Positions 1-13,634 are shown, counted from the first letter of the stretch. The stretch: 64,000 nucleotides of DNA from Pogonophryne albipinna (GCA_028583405.1 CM053247.1:9802946-9866945); one strand, 5' to 3'. The notes: generated by a model from the sequence alone, not told the origin. Made by a program: numbers and translations.

Positions 1-512
1 AATGGATTACATGTAATGGGATTACGTTATCAGGATATAAATAAAAATATTGATACAAATATCTTAGTTTCTTCTTTTCTAAGATTACAGTGTTGTGTTG
101 TCTTACATAATACACTACAAAGAACATCCTATTGATATTTATTTTCTCTAGTTTTAGCTATGCATTGCATTTGATATTGATGTAATCCAAAAATAGTGGA
201 AAGTACTACATTTACAGTTACATTCCTCCTGTATTTTGATACTCGATAAATGTGCAGAAACAAAGACGCGGCCGTGTCCAACAGAAGAGTGAAAGCAGTA
301 TGGGTTGGTGTTGGCCTTTTATGTAGACGGCCCAGGTGTGGCTCATCTTTTTTCAGGTAACTAGTAACTGTAACAGATTGCATTTCTTAATCAATTGATC
401 GAGTACAAATAAATAACCTAAATTGATTATCTTTTACAAAACTCTTCCCGAGTTGTGGTACCAATCGCAAAATATTTAAAATGGTTATCTCAGAAGAGAA
501 CCTCAATACAAC
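1..512. other. Anonymous AT-rich sequence
   Basis: No supported gene. The first ~40 bases contain alternating ATTACATGTAAT and GGGATTACGTTATC-like words, and 345-385 has GTAACTAGTAACTGTAAC. These resemble the subterminal repeats of fish hAT elements, but I could not delimit any element here. The minus-strand open frame at 129-383 has no recognisable domain. Confidence 0.3.
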
Positions 513-639
513 AAACTAAATGCTTTGACAGGTCCTCTTGAATTGTATATATTGATTTAAGCTCTTGTATGAGTGCTTCCATACAGAGTAAGAGAGATAG
601 AGAATGCGATTAGAAGTTTTTTCCTTAAAAAAGAAGTAC

Positions 640-693
<54 letters not shown>

Positions 694-796
694 TTCTAAT
701 GACATTCTCTATCTCTCTTACTTTGTATGGAAGCACTCATCCAAGAGCTTAAATCAATATATACAATTCAAGAGGACCTGTCAAAGCATTTAGTTT
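513..796. repeat. Large near-perfect inverted repeat with (AT)n centre
   Basis: The left arm (513-620) and right arm (689-796) are reverse complements over about 108 bases. I count only a handful of differences: for example GTATGAG against GGATGAG, and GCGATTAG against GTCATTAG. The centre is a pure AT tract. The arms contain no coding sequence. The structure could be a foldback or miniature DNA element, or a palindromic duplication produced by replication or repair. Low arm divergence suggests it is young or kept similar by gene conversion. Confidence 0.85.
643..689. repeat. (AT)n microsatellite in palindrome centre
   Basis: An uninterrupted alternating AT tract of roughly 47 bases sits in the loop of the inverted repeat. 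Confidence 0.95.
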
Positions 797-3700
797 CTGT
801 GTGACACTGCTACAACTTTTCATCTAAGCAAATGCAATGCAAAGTCCCCCAATCCAATATAATTGATCAATCTTGTTTAAGTGTGTCCTCTTTCAAAACA
901 AAAGCTAGACTTTGTCTGTAAAACATTTAGCCAGTTGTCATCCTGTATCCTAATTAATGATTGTTTTTAGGGTAAAGTATTTTGACCCAGATAAAAGCAA
1001 CTGTTCCGTCACAATCGTTTCAACTAGAAGAAGATTAAATTAAGCTGCATCCTAACACACTCTTGTCCAGACGCTACGTCGGTGTCGTACTCCATCACCT
1101 CTTTAGGGCGTCTCGTCTGCTGGCATGCGATCAAGGCCTAAGCATCTGCAGTGAATGCATGAAACCTATGAAATCTAAAAGCTGAGACACAACTCAAGCC
1201 GCATTCTCCTAAAGCAAACCCGAAAAAGAGAAATTGAACTGAAAAGTGAATGCATAAAACATGACAGCTGGCGTTTTCCTTCAAACAAAATAATCTTGAC
1301 AAGCTGTGTTGAAACGCGCGTAATAAAAGACGAAACGAGGCGTTGCTGATTAGCATGCATGTCACACTAACAGTACAGCTTGACTCCCCCGAAAACTTGG
1401 AAACTTGCAACAAAATGCTCTCAGCCAGTCAATGTAACATCATATTGCGTGTCCTCCTGGTGAAATATCCTCTTAGATTGCTTGCATTGTGCACGTAGCA
1501 ATGATCTACATGGCCACCAACTTCGCCATTAGGAACACAGCAGTTATATTAGCCTTTTTAATGCAGTAGAGGATGGAGCCGCTCCACACTGTTGAATAAT
1601 TACACTTAATAATGAGTGTTTGAGATGAGGCTTCGGGCAACTGTGAATGTGTGTGTAGTTTCCAACATATGCAAATAAATTACCATAATGCAGATCGCAC
1701 TCAGATTTGTGCTCATGGCAGCTGCAGAAGTTGAAACGAGAGTTGACCCCACTGCAGAGCTTGAAGACCTGCTTAATAAACAGCGTAACCAGTGTTACCG
1801 CAGGGCTTCAAATCACGAAAAGAGCAGTAACGGAAACTTATTTTTTTCTACATCTTAGTATATATAATAGTTGTAAACCTGAAAAAGAGACTGAATAAGT
1901 ATCAAATACAACAAACTAAACATCGTAACACCTGCTTCCATTGCCATGCTTCAGTTCTTTGACGTTGGAAGTAACACCAGAGAAAGCAGAGTATTTTAGC
2001 CTATGGGCACTAAATATGATGCAACAAGGGTATATAATTCAAACAAAGACTGCTAGCAGTATAGTTAATGAGAAGATTGAGGATAAGTGAATGCAGTTGG
2101 ACTTGCACAGTCGTTGTCAGTGTACATACAGTACAGTTTTCTACCCAACGCTTCTAAGCTGGTATATCTCACCCTCCGACACGACCGCAGTGCCACAGCT
2201 CGACAATTCTCACGAGTTCATTGGTGTGAGCATCTGAGCCCAATGTGAACTCTAGCCCAAATGTGACACACTGGCTCTGGCCATATGCAAGCTTTTCACC
2301 CCTCCTCCCTCCACTGATACTGCTGTTGTGAGTACACAAGTCATGACTGTTGGCTGAGGCAACACTCTGACTCACATAACCCCTCACAAAAGATCTGGCC
2401 AAGCTCCTTCAGCCCAGGCCAAGCCAGGCCGTCTCCGCATAAGACTAATTGATTTGATGGACTTGTGCGCCGTTCACACCCCTTCCCCAAACAAACAGTC
2501 CGCCCAAGATCTGCCTCCATTGAGACAAAGAGGCATTGCCCGCCCTCCCTTAGCAAAGCCACACTGTGAGCGCCTGAGAGGCTCGGCGACGGCCTGCCAG
2601 ACTTGTTAGTTTCACTGCTGGGCCTCCGGGAAGGTTTGAGCATGCTGTGAGACGATTCATCATACTGCAAATCAAGGCTCCCACCCCCATTCTTCTCCTA
2701 ACTCCCAGGTCAACCGGAGTTGACTCAAGTTCACAGTCGACGTTTCCACAACTGCAGCCAAGAGCGTTGCATAAGGACAGCCATGATAACTGCTCTGAAG
2801 CGCAAGAGGGTGGTCCCCTAAAAAAGCAGATGTATTATTTTTATCTGGGTTGTTTGGGATGTAACTCACTGCAATCAAGACCTCTGCTGAGTTTGTGGCA
2901 ACCTGTGGCTTTCCTCAAGAAATACTCAATGATTTTGCACTGTGCATAATTCATCACTATGAGCTGGGAGGACATTTAGGATTTGGAGGGACTATTTGGA
3001 TACAAATCACATCAGGGAGTGTGATGGGCCTTTTAACTAAACAATCTCAAAAGAAGAAAAGCAGGTCCAGGAACGAAGATCAGAAGCTAAACCAGTAAAT
3101 TAGTGTTGTTTTGTGATTAAAGCACATTAAAAAAATAAGGCAAATAAGACCCAGCAAGAAACTAAAACTAGAGTTATGTTCTTACACTCCAAATGCAGTT
3201 TAGGAACATGTAAAGGGGGCCTTCTCTCAACTTGCAAGCAGTGAGCACATAAACTGAGAAGATTGGAGGTTAGTGTGTGGGGATAATGGACATCCTATAG
3301 AAGCCTTCCTGGTGAGGAAAGAGAGGAAGTGGGTACAGAGTTAATAATAACATCTTAGCCGTGACAACTAATAAGTAATTGGTGCATCAATGTGTTGTGT
3401 TACTTTAGGATGGGTTTGAAGTCTTTCCACCTTGAATTCGACTTCAAATCCAATGGCTTTTAATATCCATTAATTTGGTCTACAAAAAGATACAAGTTGT
3501 CAGTATCAAAAGTATTTTTGATACTGCTTCTAGTGTCCAACTCGATATTAATATTGAAAATAATATTTTTGGGTTAAGTAATAAAACCAAGAAAACAAAG
3601 TAGGATATCCAATATGTAAGACGATATCTAGTCCCATTTGACATTATTGATATCATTTTGGTAAATTGCTGTGCTCTACATCCATGCTTATGTGTTATGC

Positions 3701-6700
3701 TTTTGTAGTCATACTAGGTTCGCAATGATGAGGCATACATATTTATTTATCAATGTAAGCTGTACTAAGATAAAACATAAAACAGACAAATGTACACTTG
3801 AATCATGTTCACAAATGGCTTAAACACAATTCAATTTGCATTTTGGTTTCAGTGTATTCCTTTTTGCTCAAACAGCACTAAACGTAGTGCAGCATCCGAC
3901 ATCCAGTAAGGCTTGACAATGAATCTTTAGTTTGTGTTGTGCATTGATTCATCATGTTAAATTGAAGATATATGTTTGTTGGTAAAATGCTAGTTGTGGG
4001 TCCACCCAGTGTGTGTTAGGGCTCTTGTCTTCACTGCTCAGGTCACATTAACCCAGTTCTCACAGTTTATTTAAAACACACACACACACACAACACCTCC
4101 CTGTTGTCAGCGTTGCTTCAGGCTCCTTCACGCTGTTATATTTCCAGCATCGCTGGCCGATGATCACATTATTTACTGCTTGTATTAACATGCGGCTTGA
4201 TAAGCATATTTTCCTCAGTAGAGCTAACAAGATGCTTTATCACCGAGCCTTTCCACCCGGCCTAGCGGGCCGCCGTCGCTCGCTCGTATTTCCACCCTGT
4301 TAGTTTACAGCCTCGTAAATAACAACTTTTCTCCCGCTGAGATTTAAAGCTGGAGTTTTTGCTGTAAAATCAGATTTAACTTTGAACATGAAGACAGATT
4401 TTGGTTGTGAATTATAGACCCAGAAGTGTAAATCAAGTTTGATCTCTGCTAAATAAGCAAAATATCTTGTGAATATACAGCATAACAACAACACAGAGTT
4501 AATATTCATAATGCTGAAATCATCGAGTATCTGTCAAATGTATGGAGTTAAGTATTTACATTGGTGTGTTCGGTTTTATGAGTTGATCCCTAATTCTTAA
4601 TATTAACAATGCTACCAAAATATTAAATTGAAATATTAGTTGATAAAACCATAATAAACAATAAGGTTTAATATGATTACAAAAAAATTAAATAATATAA
4701 ATATAAAACATGTCCCCATAATTGATGAATCTATTTAAAAATGACTTGATGTGTTTCAGAAGTAACTTTTGTGTCAGTCAGGACGCTAATAAGGCAGCTA
4801 CAGATGTTCATGTACTGGCAACGTTAAGATAAAGGAAAATTGTCAGAGAAACTTATAACTCATTCATCAACCGCGACGCAATTATCTCCTTTGTTTCTTT
4901 GATTAGACACAATTACCCATCAAGTCTTTTGTTTTACCTTTTTTATATGTGAAGTTAATCATGTCAACTGAAAGGGAGCGTTGCACGTTTTTGGCAGTAT
5001 GCGTGGGCATGTCATTAGCAGCAAATCTGCGTCTTTAATTTGTTGATTATCTCTTAAAAGAGAAACCAGGATGTGTGTGATCTCTCTCGCACCAATTATG
5101 TCTGAAGGATCAATGATTCGGTAAAGATACAAATATGAAATGTTTGGGGGATTTTGGAAATCGCTTGGCAAATATATAAATATTCATTGCAAATCAAATC
5201 CAGTTGAACAATTAAAACCCCATTTTTACATTGAAGGAATACACAATTACAAATCAAGCTTTTTTTTCTTATTGCTCGAGATTCATTTAAGGTCAGGGTC
5301 GCCCAAGACCAGCCTTCACTTTCACCTCTCGAACCAGGCGCCACGCCAAACCCATATCCTCCTGCATTAGTCTCATCAGGGAATTTAATATGTGCCACCC
5401 TGTAGGAGGGGAGCCTCCCTGGCACGTGCACAACACACACACACACACAAACACACCGCCCCGTCTTGACAGCTCACTCTAATTACTGGCCTTGCCTGTC
5501 GCATGGCCTGCATCTCTGCTAAGAGCAGATCACATGTGACCCCGTCCAGCATGCCGCTGGTGGGGGGGGAGAGAGGGGGAACCATGCAGAGAACACACCC
5601 ACTCCCACATACACTGATCGAAAAATGTAGGCCAATCAAAGATCTTCATTCCAAAATAAGATCTTCAGCACTTGATAATATATCTGCTTACTCTCTCAAA
5701 AACAGGACTTGCGTCCAAGTAAAGCATATTAACGCTAATGACTTTTATGTTGACAGATGCATTTAAGGCAACAAAGTTAGACCAAGTGGATATCTACCAT
5801 ATTTAATTTTGGAAAGAAACGGTTTCTTTTTTGAATGGTTAATATGAAAGGCTTCTGTCCTCTATTAGAAGTGGTACACAGTAATAACAAGCCACACAGT
5901 GAAACTGATTTAGTAACATTTACTCAAACAATGCATGAGTGGAAACCAGTGCAGCAATCCATGTATGCAGATTTGTAATGATATTTAAAGTATTTTGGTC
6001 TCCCTGACACATCAGAAACTTGACTGGAACGCAAAAAGATCAATTGTAGTGTCCAGTCTTCAGACTTTATCAAGAGCTTTATTGAGAAGTTAGAATCAAT
6101 GTGTAACCTTGAATAGCCTAACACACGTTTTATATGTCTAATCATGAAGGCGAACATCATCATATCATTCAAAATCTAATTCACCAACAACTCTGTACTT
6201 GCTTGCTTTTATACAAATATTGACATATATGCACATGTTTTATTTCTGAATATAATATCTACTGCAGCAATGAGGAAAGACAAATGACTATCTTTCTGTT
6301 CTAATCACCATCTACACATTGTAACTGCTTGTATCACGCTCAGAGGCCTTCGTGCGACTTGATGGATACGTTCTGCAGAGAAAATAGTTTCGACTCTTAT
6401 CAGGTGATCCAGACAGATCATTGTCTAATATAGAAAGTATATAAGAAAGTATAGTTTTAGAAAATGTTTAGTACACATAAGCAACAACAATTTTCTTCCT
6501 CCATTCTCTGCCCCTTATATCTGCAAATATATATCTTTTTTTTTTTTGCTATCTGGAAGAGGTTATCGACTACTTTTGTCCAAAGACCAACGTTTTCCTT
6601 AAAGTGGGGGCTGGACTGTATATTTTTTCAATTTCTCAGACAATAAATGCTGTTTTTATCTCCATGAAGACTTTCAAATATATATTGATTAATAGATATT

Positions 6701-9062
6701 TAACTAGTCAATGCTTCGCCTGTGAGGCAGTCCACTGGGGTGATGGGGAAATTCTAAAATGACAGAACATAATTGCAGAATGCACGTGGAAATATATACT
6801 TTTTCTTACCGGTTTTGACACTATTATTCAGCAAGTGAGGTAATCCTATCGCCTTCTTTAGTTTGTGTAGGCTGCTTGCTTATAATAGTCTTATAATGTG
6901 TTTTATAATATCTTTATTATCCGCAGGGGTTAAATAAATAATTCCCAACAAAGTCATATTAATATCATATCTTGAAACAATATAGAGAAGAAGAAAATGC
7001 TAGATGTCCTAAATACCATAACACATTTGTTCCTGTTAATTTATTTGTCATCATTGCTGTTGGTATGTATGTATCTAACCCTTAGGTTTCAGTAACAGCA
7101 AGTTCATTCTGTTGACCAAAACAGTGTTGTATCAGAAGGGCCAATGTTACTTTATTTAAAGCAAAAAATAAGAGCTGTTTAGTTGATGTGGTTGTTGCCT
7201 GGAGACATGGTGTGAGCTTATGTTTTAAGTGCAGTTCTGAGTGTTTGTGGCGTCTCTCCTGGCTGCTCTGGGAGGACGGTTGTGGCGATGACACGTAATT
7301 TAAAAGTACAGATGAGCCCACTGGCCCTCTGTCGACGCTGATACACTGTGGCAACCAGAAGAAAAATTAACAAATGGCCCCCTCTTTATTTTCAGTTTAT
7401 GTTTGGAATCCTTGTTCGGAAGGCTTGCACATGTTGTCTGAGCATGTTGTACTGCAGATCTGAGCTTCTGGGACACTGAGCAGCTGTGTGTCCACTGTAC
7501 AACTGGCTTCTTTTTCTTTCCTTTTTTTGTTGTTGTGGAATTTGGGTGCTACTGCAGTTTGCATGTTTTTATACAAAGTGTTCTACAAGTTAGTATCTTA
7601 CTTGTGTCATCATTTAAGGTTTTAATGCTTTGTACTGTATTTTCTTTGCCACCTGATAAACTGTTATCTATATTTTGCTAGATTGCAAAATAATGTAATG
7701 CCATAATTTCTTCCAGTCTGCCCACCTATCTGCTTTTCCTCTCACCTCTGAAAGCCGCTCGCATTTTTAGAAACAACGCAGGCGGCTGAAACTGGCCCAA
7801 ACTTAAGCTATCGTGACCTTTTAGAAGTATTTCAACTTTTATCCAAAGAACATGGTGCTCCAAACTGGGTTTCAGTAGCCTGTTTGCACCATTAAAAGCT
7901 GTGACTAGTTCTTCCTACAAGCATCTGCTTAGCACTACTAGCTTAAGAAGCAAGTGGTTGACACAGGGATTGTTTTGGGAATGCTTTGCAAAACAAATGT
8001 TAAATTCTGCGGCATTCGGGTATCGTATGGGAAATATTTGTTTTATGTAAGTCCCATCACAGGTGAGAACAAAAGTACCATTGTATCAGGAGAAGGTGCG
8101 GCCTCTGAACTGGATCTTCTTTAATAGACAGTGCTTCAGTCAGTCCTTTAGCTGTAAACCCAGTTGTCTGGCTGGAGTGGGTTGACTTAGACGACGTCTG
8201 TCTAACTCATTTCGGCACATATCATCCTGAGAACAATCCCTCCTCTGTCTGATCTTCCTGGCAGCGCTCCACGCCGATCCTCCCACGATCTCCCTCTCTT
8301 ATGATTATTTTATCATTTTAAATTCTTTATGCCGCATTGCCGTGGCATCGTCCCCGCTAGAGCAGAGCGGCGCGTTGGCCATACAGTACATTCACACTAC
8401 AGTTATTTGGACGGCGCTCCGGTGTGGCTCTGTCCCGGTCCCTCGGTTGGATTCTGCTCGTCCATTAGTGCCATCTGTGCCTTCGTGCGCCGTCTGTGAG
8501 GGCCCTGTCGACGCCAAAACGATTGGCATTTCTCTGGAACAACCAGAGGGACGGTGCCCAGAGCTTTTAGCTGCCAATGATGTGCACTTACTCTGAAAAA
8601 AAAAACAAGAGGGTGAGGCGGGGGGAAGGGGGTGGAAGGAAGCAGGAGGCCCCGGCAGGAAACAGCTGCACCTACTGTACCGCGGCGTCCATGTTTAAGC
8701 TTCAGGAGAAACCACTTATCCCTGCAGCATCTGACAGCTGATACAGAGTCGAGAGCTGTGTCATTTTAGCCATTCAGCTGGCAATATTGGGCACAATGGT
8801 TGGGTGCATGATTGAGCAGGTACATGTTAACAGATGCTGCAACAGGAAACAAAATAAAACTGAAAACACCAGGTCATAATGCATCAGAAGGTGTTATATT
8901 TTTTAGCATTTATAATTTAGACTTTCAACTTTTACTGTTCCATAGCTTACAGGAAGTGTTGTAGAATAAGGAAGCACATATTGGAGCCAATGACACTATT
9001 GGCATACCAACAAAATATGACTTCAAGAAGCAGGGAGAATGAACAACAATTTTTCATCAGAT
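797..9062. other. Gene-free interval with short microsatellites
   Basis: No supported coding region or transposon was found across about 8.3 kb. Short (AC)n tracts lie at 4077-4092 and 5432-5453. Several GC-richer patches (about 2160-2900, 4240-4290 and 8240-8660) are neither open over long distances nor repeat-like. They could be conserved noncoding sequence, which cannot be judged from one genome. Confidence 0.5.
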
Positions 9063-9069
9063 ATCATAT

Positions 9070-9130
9070 CTTAAACACATTTAATTTATATAGCGCTTTT
9101 CAAGACTCACAAAGATGCTTTACAAAAGTC
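9070..9130 (-). repeat. L2-type LINE 3' tail remnant
   Basis: Read on the minus strand, the segment resembles the 3' end shared by the L2 copies elsewhere in the window: a TGTAAAGC word followed by AAAAGCGCTATATAAATT. Only this tail is recognisable and no coding portion is attached, so it is an old truncated fragment at best. Confidence 0.4.
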
Positions 9131-9662
9131 ACATTTAACAAACACAGTCATACAAGAAAAACAGACACTTTCAAATCAAACACAATCTAATGCTCTAATG
9201 GAGCTATCAGAGTTCATAATGATAGAAAACGTACATGAAGAGAGATTACTACAGATGATCTGCACCCAGAAGCTAAAGTTTTGGTAAACATTATTTCCAA
9301 ATGGCAGTGCAAACTTCAACAAAAGGCCAAACCAAAAAAATGCTAACGCTGGCTTGATGGTTATGACCAAAGCAGCTTCACAAAAATGTTCTCCTTCTCC
9401 ACTCAGTAAAATATTGTCCTGTCTGCACCAAGTGGGAGTCAGCAATGCTCTGACAGTCTGCCGACAATATGCTGCTGCCCGCTAGCATAACTTTTTACTG
9501 CAAGCTGTCACTCATTTCCTCTCTGCTCCCTGGGTCACTGAAGTAGCCATCAGAGCTTGATTTCCCACTATCCACAACTTGCCTGAGATGTAAATGTGGT
9601 GTCAGAGGTAGTATTTCTTTATCATATGGTTTGATGGTAAGATTTTGCTATTGCAGAAACAA

Positions 9663-9830
9663 CCATAGACTGGATATAAGATTAGACGCAATCACAGTGA
9701 TGTCAGCCATTAGTTTATAATTTTGTGGCCTTGAGTTCGGCATATTGGCTAGTGCTTCTTGTTTTTTGGAAAACAAGTGGCCATATTTAGCCAAGATAGT
9801 GGAACTGAAGAGAAGCGTTGCTCCCCTCGT
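9663..9830 (+). repeat. Fragment of a dispersed repeat (GAGTTCGGCAT family)
   Basis: It shares an ordered set of words with 28985-29080 and 40025-40260: CATAGACTGG, GTGATGTCAGCCATTAG, CTTGAGTTCGGCATATTG, then GTGGCCATATTTAG. The shared order and orientation mark a dispersed noncoding repeat. I recall very similar sequence as common in fish genomes but cannot assign a class. Confidence 0.5.
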
Positions 9831-9876
9831 CAGCTTTGTAAGCAACGTCTAGCCGTTATTTATGTTCACAGGGATA

Positions 9877-11072
9877 TACAATGACTGGCCAATTTATTAG
9901 GTACACGTGTTAAACTGCTGGTTAACTCATATATATAATCAGCCAATCACATGGCAGCAACTCAATGCCTTTAGGAATATAGACATGTTCAAGACGACCT
10001 GGTGAACTCCAACAGAGCATCAGAATAGGGAAGAAAGGTGGTTAAAGTGACTTTGAACTGGTTGTTGGTGCCAGGCGGGCTGGTCTGAGTATTTCAGAAG
10101 CTGCTGATCTATTGGGATTTTCATGCACAACCATCTATAGGTCTTACAGAGAATGGTCTGAAAATAGGAAAATATCCAGTGAGTGGCAGTTCTCTGAGCG
10201 AAAATGCCTTGTTGATGCCAGAATTCAGAGGAGAAAGGCCAGACTGGTTCAAGTTGATAGAAAGGCAACAGTAACTCAAATAACCACTTGTACAACCAAG
10301 GTATGCAGAAGAGCATCTCTGAGCGCACAACACGCTGAACATTGAAGCAGATGGGCTACAGCAGCAGATGACCACACCGGTGCCCCTCCTGTCAGCTAAG
10401 AACAGGAAACTGAGGCTACAATTTGCACAGGCTCACCAGAATTGGACATAGAAGATTGGAAAAATGTTGCCTGGTCTGATGAGTCTCTGCTGCGACATTC
10501 GGACGGTAGGGTCAGAATTTGGCGTAAACAACATGAAAGCATGAATCCATCCTGCCTTGAGGTTGGGTGTGAGGGTATAATGGTGTGGGCGATGTTTTTC
10601 TTGCCATACTCTGGGCCCCTTAGTACCAATTGAGCATCGTTTAAAAGACACAACCTACCTGAGTATTGTTGCTGACCAAGTCCATCCGTTTATGACCACG
10701 GTGTAAGCATCTTCTGATGGCTACTTGCAGCAGGATAACGTGCCGTGTCACAAAGCTCAAATCATCTGAAACTGGTTTCTAGAACATGCCAATGAGCTCA
10801 CTTTACTCAAATGGCCTCCACATTCCCCGGATTAAATCCAATAGAGCACCCTGGGGATGTGGTGGAACGAGGGATTCACATCATGGATGTGCAGCGGACA
10901 AATCTGCAGCAACTGCGTGATGCCATCATGTCAATATGGACCAACATCTCTGAGGGATGTTTCCAGCACCTTGGTGAGTCTATGCCACGAATAATTAAGG
11001 CAGTTCTGAAGGCAAAAGGGGGTCCAACCTGGTACTAGCAAGGTGTACCTAATAAAGTGGCTGGTGAGTGTA
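9877..11072 (+). mobile_element. Tc1/mariner-superfamily DNA transposon, decayed
   Basis: The element is about 1.2 kb and bounded by TA dinucleotides, as expected for TA target duplication. The left end reads TACAATGACTGGCCAATTTA and the right end, reverse complemented, TACACTCACCAGCCACTTTA. The shared core continues as TTAGGTACAC. Length and terminal repeats fit a Tc1-like element with a single transposase gene, which is present but broken. It is inactive as encoded here. Subfamily not assigned. Confidence 0.9.
10060..11038 (+). pseudogene. Tc1-like transposase pseudogene (DDE/D)
   Basis: In the family, this protein binds the terminal repeats and performs cut-and-paste transposition in the nucleus. 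Pieces in order: a helix-turn-helix region (frame with GFSCTTIYRSYREWSENRK, about 10112-10345), then WSDES with the first catalytic Asp (codon 10478-10480), then a VWA-type strand. QQDN carries the second Asp (codon 10734-10736). WPPHSPD and LNPIEH mark the third acidic site near 10810-10850. The reading frame changes several times. One break is exactly at the third acidic motif, where WPPHSPD and LNPIEH lie in different frames. The C-terminal part runs to the GGPTWY end at 11038, just inside the right terminal repeat. It cannot give a functional protein. Confidence 0.88.
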
Positions 11073-11289
11073 AGTGCATATATAAGACTAGCGTAATCTG
11101 TGATTATAACAAAATATACTAAGGAAAAAAAGGACAACCTTCCTTTGTTTCTTTTCATATAACGCTAAACAACGTGACCTTAAGAATACACTGCTTTATC
11201 TTCTGTCTCAGAATAGGGCTGTAATCATGCTGAATGACGGACGACTTAAAACTAGAAATAGAGAACCTAAATGTATCACTGTAATGTTT

Positions 11290-11530
11290 CTGAAGTAATA
11301 AATCAAGTGAGAAGTTGGGTTGTTTTTTCTCGTACACTTCTATACAATCTCCCTGGACAAAGCCAGTTTCATAAAACATGGATATACCATTCCGTTTTTA
11401 GGCAGAAAAAGGTTTTCCTTAGAATTTGTGCAATCATACAAATATCTCGGGACAATTATTGACTCAAAATTGAGCTCTGATCCAAACTTTGAAGCTGTGT
11501 GCAAAAGGGGGCACCATTAAGGCATTACTT
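11290..11530 (+). pseudogene. LINE reverse-transcriptase C-terminal fragment
   Basis: The frame around 11320-11520 reads KASFIKHGYTIPFLGRKRFS and then SYKYLGTIIDSKLSSDPNFE. The YKYLGTIID motif and the following segment are typical of the region after the palm domain in non-LTR retrotransposon RTs. Neither the YADD-containing part upstream nor a 3' tail was recognised, so this is a small internal fragment. LINE clade not assigned. Confidence 0.6.
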
Positions 11531-13223
11531 ATTATCCAGCATCTTCCAACATGTGTGCTAAACTTAACAGTGAAAGTCGTGTTTTTTCTTTTTAAATCTT
11601 GTCCTCCCATGTACCTTATGTGCAACTGCCCGAGTTGTCAGCGATCATCATGTATTTGGCCGAGTCTCAGGTGGCTCTGATTTCCCAGCAGGCCAGATGG
11701 CAGCGCTGTGTGGGCAGTGTGTGTGTGTTAGGGGCTGTGAGAAGAGGGCCAGCAGCCTCATGGAAGGGAGGATTGCTCACACCCTGGCTCTCTCCTCTGT
11801 CCCTGTGCAGCTGTGCTTCTCCCTCCAACTTGAACTTTTAATTTGTTCAATATGTGGCAGAGGACACGGAGTAAAACAGAACACATGTCTGGTGGCTGAG
11901 GCTCCACAGGCAGGGACTTGAAGAGGTATGATGACACTGTGTGGTGTTAATTCTTAGTTTTTTTTTACTTGTAAAAGTCTGCTGCTTCCACCACAGAGCA
12001 TGACTGTTACATTGCTTTAGGAACAGTTCACACTTTTTGGATTTGTTGTACTTTGTTTGTATGCACCAGCAGGAAACAGTTAAAACATTTAACCAGATTT
12101 AGAATTGACCGTTGAAATTATTTCCTGGCCAAGTAAAACTTTTGGATTTAAAGTTAAAACGGCCAACTTAAGGTCCTGAATAAAATAAATCAAAAAATAT
12201 TCACTTAAAATCCAATGTGTGGCACCATCATTCTTTACAACTTACAGAAGTACATTAAAAAAAAAAACACCATGTTTTCTTTTTTGTGACTATACTTTAT
12301 GGCACATTTTTGTATAACCTTTATTTTGCCTTCTGTCACCGATAACTTTCAATGAATAACATGTTTTTGTATTTATTCGTACATTTATTTTACTTTGTCC
12401 ATATCAGAATTTAGCCCTAAAGGTAAATTATCTTAACTGTTCGTTGTATTGGATATTGCCCCAACACATTGTGCGTGATAGGCTTACAGTCAACAAGTAA
12501 TGTGCCTTATATTACCTTGAACATGGAACATTCCTTGGGATTTCTGAAACCGAATTTCAAATGCAAGTGTAGCAGCAGTACATACTGTACTGTAGTAGTC
12601 CCTGCAGTGAAACATACAACAACAACTATATGATGCAGAACGGATTTGCTGTTCAGCTCATTAACAATTTGACAAAACAACAGACAAGTGTTGGAATAAT
12701 GTGATGAGTGTTGCTGTTGGACTAAGTAAACCCTAGATTAACTAAGATACTGTATAGGCTGCGAAGCTCTAATGTGGAAAAAAGTCTCTGCTCTGGTAAT
12801 AAAATCTTTCAAAGCCTGTAGCTTATCACTGCAAAATAAGCATCTTGCAACTGGATTACAACTCTCATGCTTGCAAGTGTTTTCACACTACAGTCCAGAT
12901 GGGAGATTCGTTCTGTAACCTAAATGGATGCCTTCTTTCACGCTTCTTCTCTTGTTCTTTAAAATTGTAAATGTGACAAAACTATACAATCAATTAATAC
13001 GACGAGCCAATACAAACATTTGGAAGGGGTCTAACGCACCATCAGCTGTGCTTATTTACATTTATTTGTCACCCAACAAAAATGTGTGGAGACCCGTTTC
13101 AAAGTCGTTTGAGAAGTACACATGGCAACTTAATTTTTCAGTTTAATTTATTTTGAACTAAAAGATTATTGAGGATTTCTAGACAATATATTAAATAGTA
13201 AAGGAAAAACTGATAAATGTCTA
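11531..13223. other. Gene-free interval
   Basis: No coding region, RNA gene or delimited mobile element is supported. A short TG-rich patch near 11717-11731 and poly-T runs are the only simple features seen. Confidence 0.5.
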
Positions 13224-13634
13224 TTAAAGGGGCCCTATAATGCTCATTTTCAGGTTTCGTAAATTGTATTTTGTGACTCTGTGACATGTCCACATGCTTT
13301 TACATTCAAAAGGTCTTTATGTTTCTCACACTGCCTGTGCTGCAGCACCTCTTTTCACCCTCTGTCTGAAACCAGAGCCCAATCTGCTCTGATTGGCTAG
13401 CTGGCTGGCTCTGTTGTGATTGGGCAACCGCTTAGAAATGTCCCGCCCCTTTGCCTATCACGTAAATTGTGTGGAGCACTAGCCAAAAGAAACGTAATAT
13501 GTGTTACGTAGTGATGTCACTATGTTACATAAGTAAACAAAGTAGTCCAATCGAGGTGTTTCAGGCAGAGGGGTAGAGTGTGGCTTAATACAGGAGAAGG
13601 AAAACCCGCAAAAGCATAATGGGGCCCCTTTGTA
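13224..13634. mobile_element. Miniature DNA element, TTAA-type (piggyBac-like candidate)
   Basis: The left end is TTAA followed by AGGGGCCCTATAATGC. The right end, reverse complemented, is AAAGGGGCCCCATTATGC, giving imperfect terminal inverted repeats ~410 bp apart. The left boundary coincides with TTAA, while at the right the site is mutated to TGTA. There is no coding content. Its ends resemble those of the 24804-25482 element and a one-ended scrap at 27470-27507. The piggyBac assignment rests on the TTAA boundary only. Confidence 0.65.

Noticed and set aside
2169..2949. Possible coding patch on both strands
   Set aside because: Several short overlapping frames, none with a recognisable protein motif. 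More likely unique noncoding sequence.
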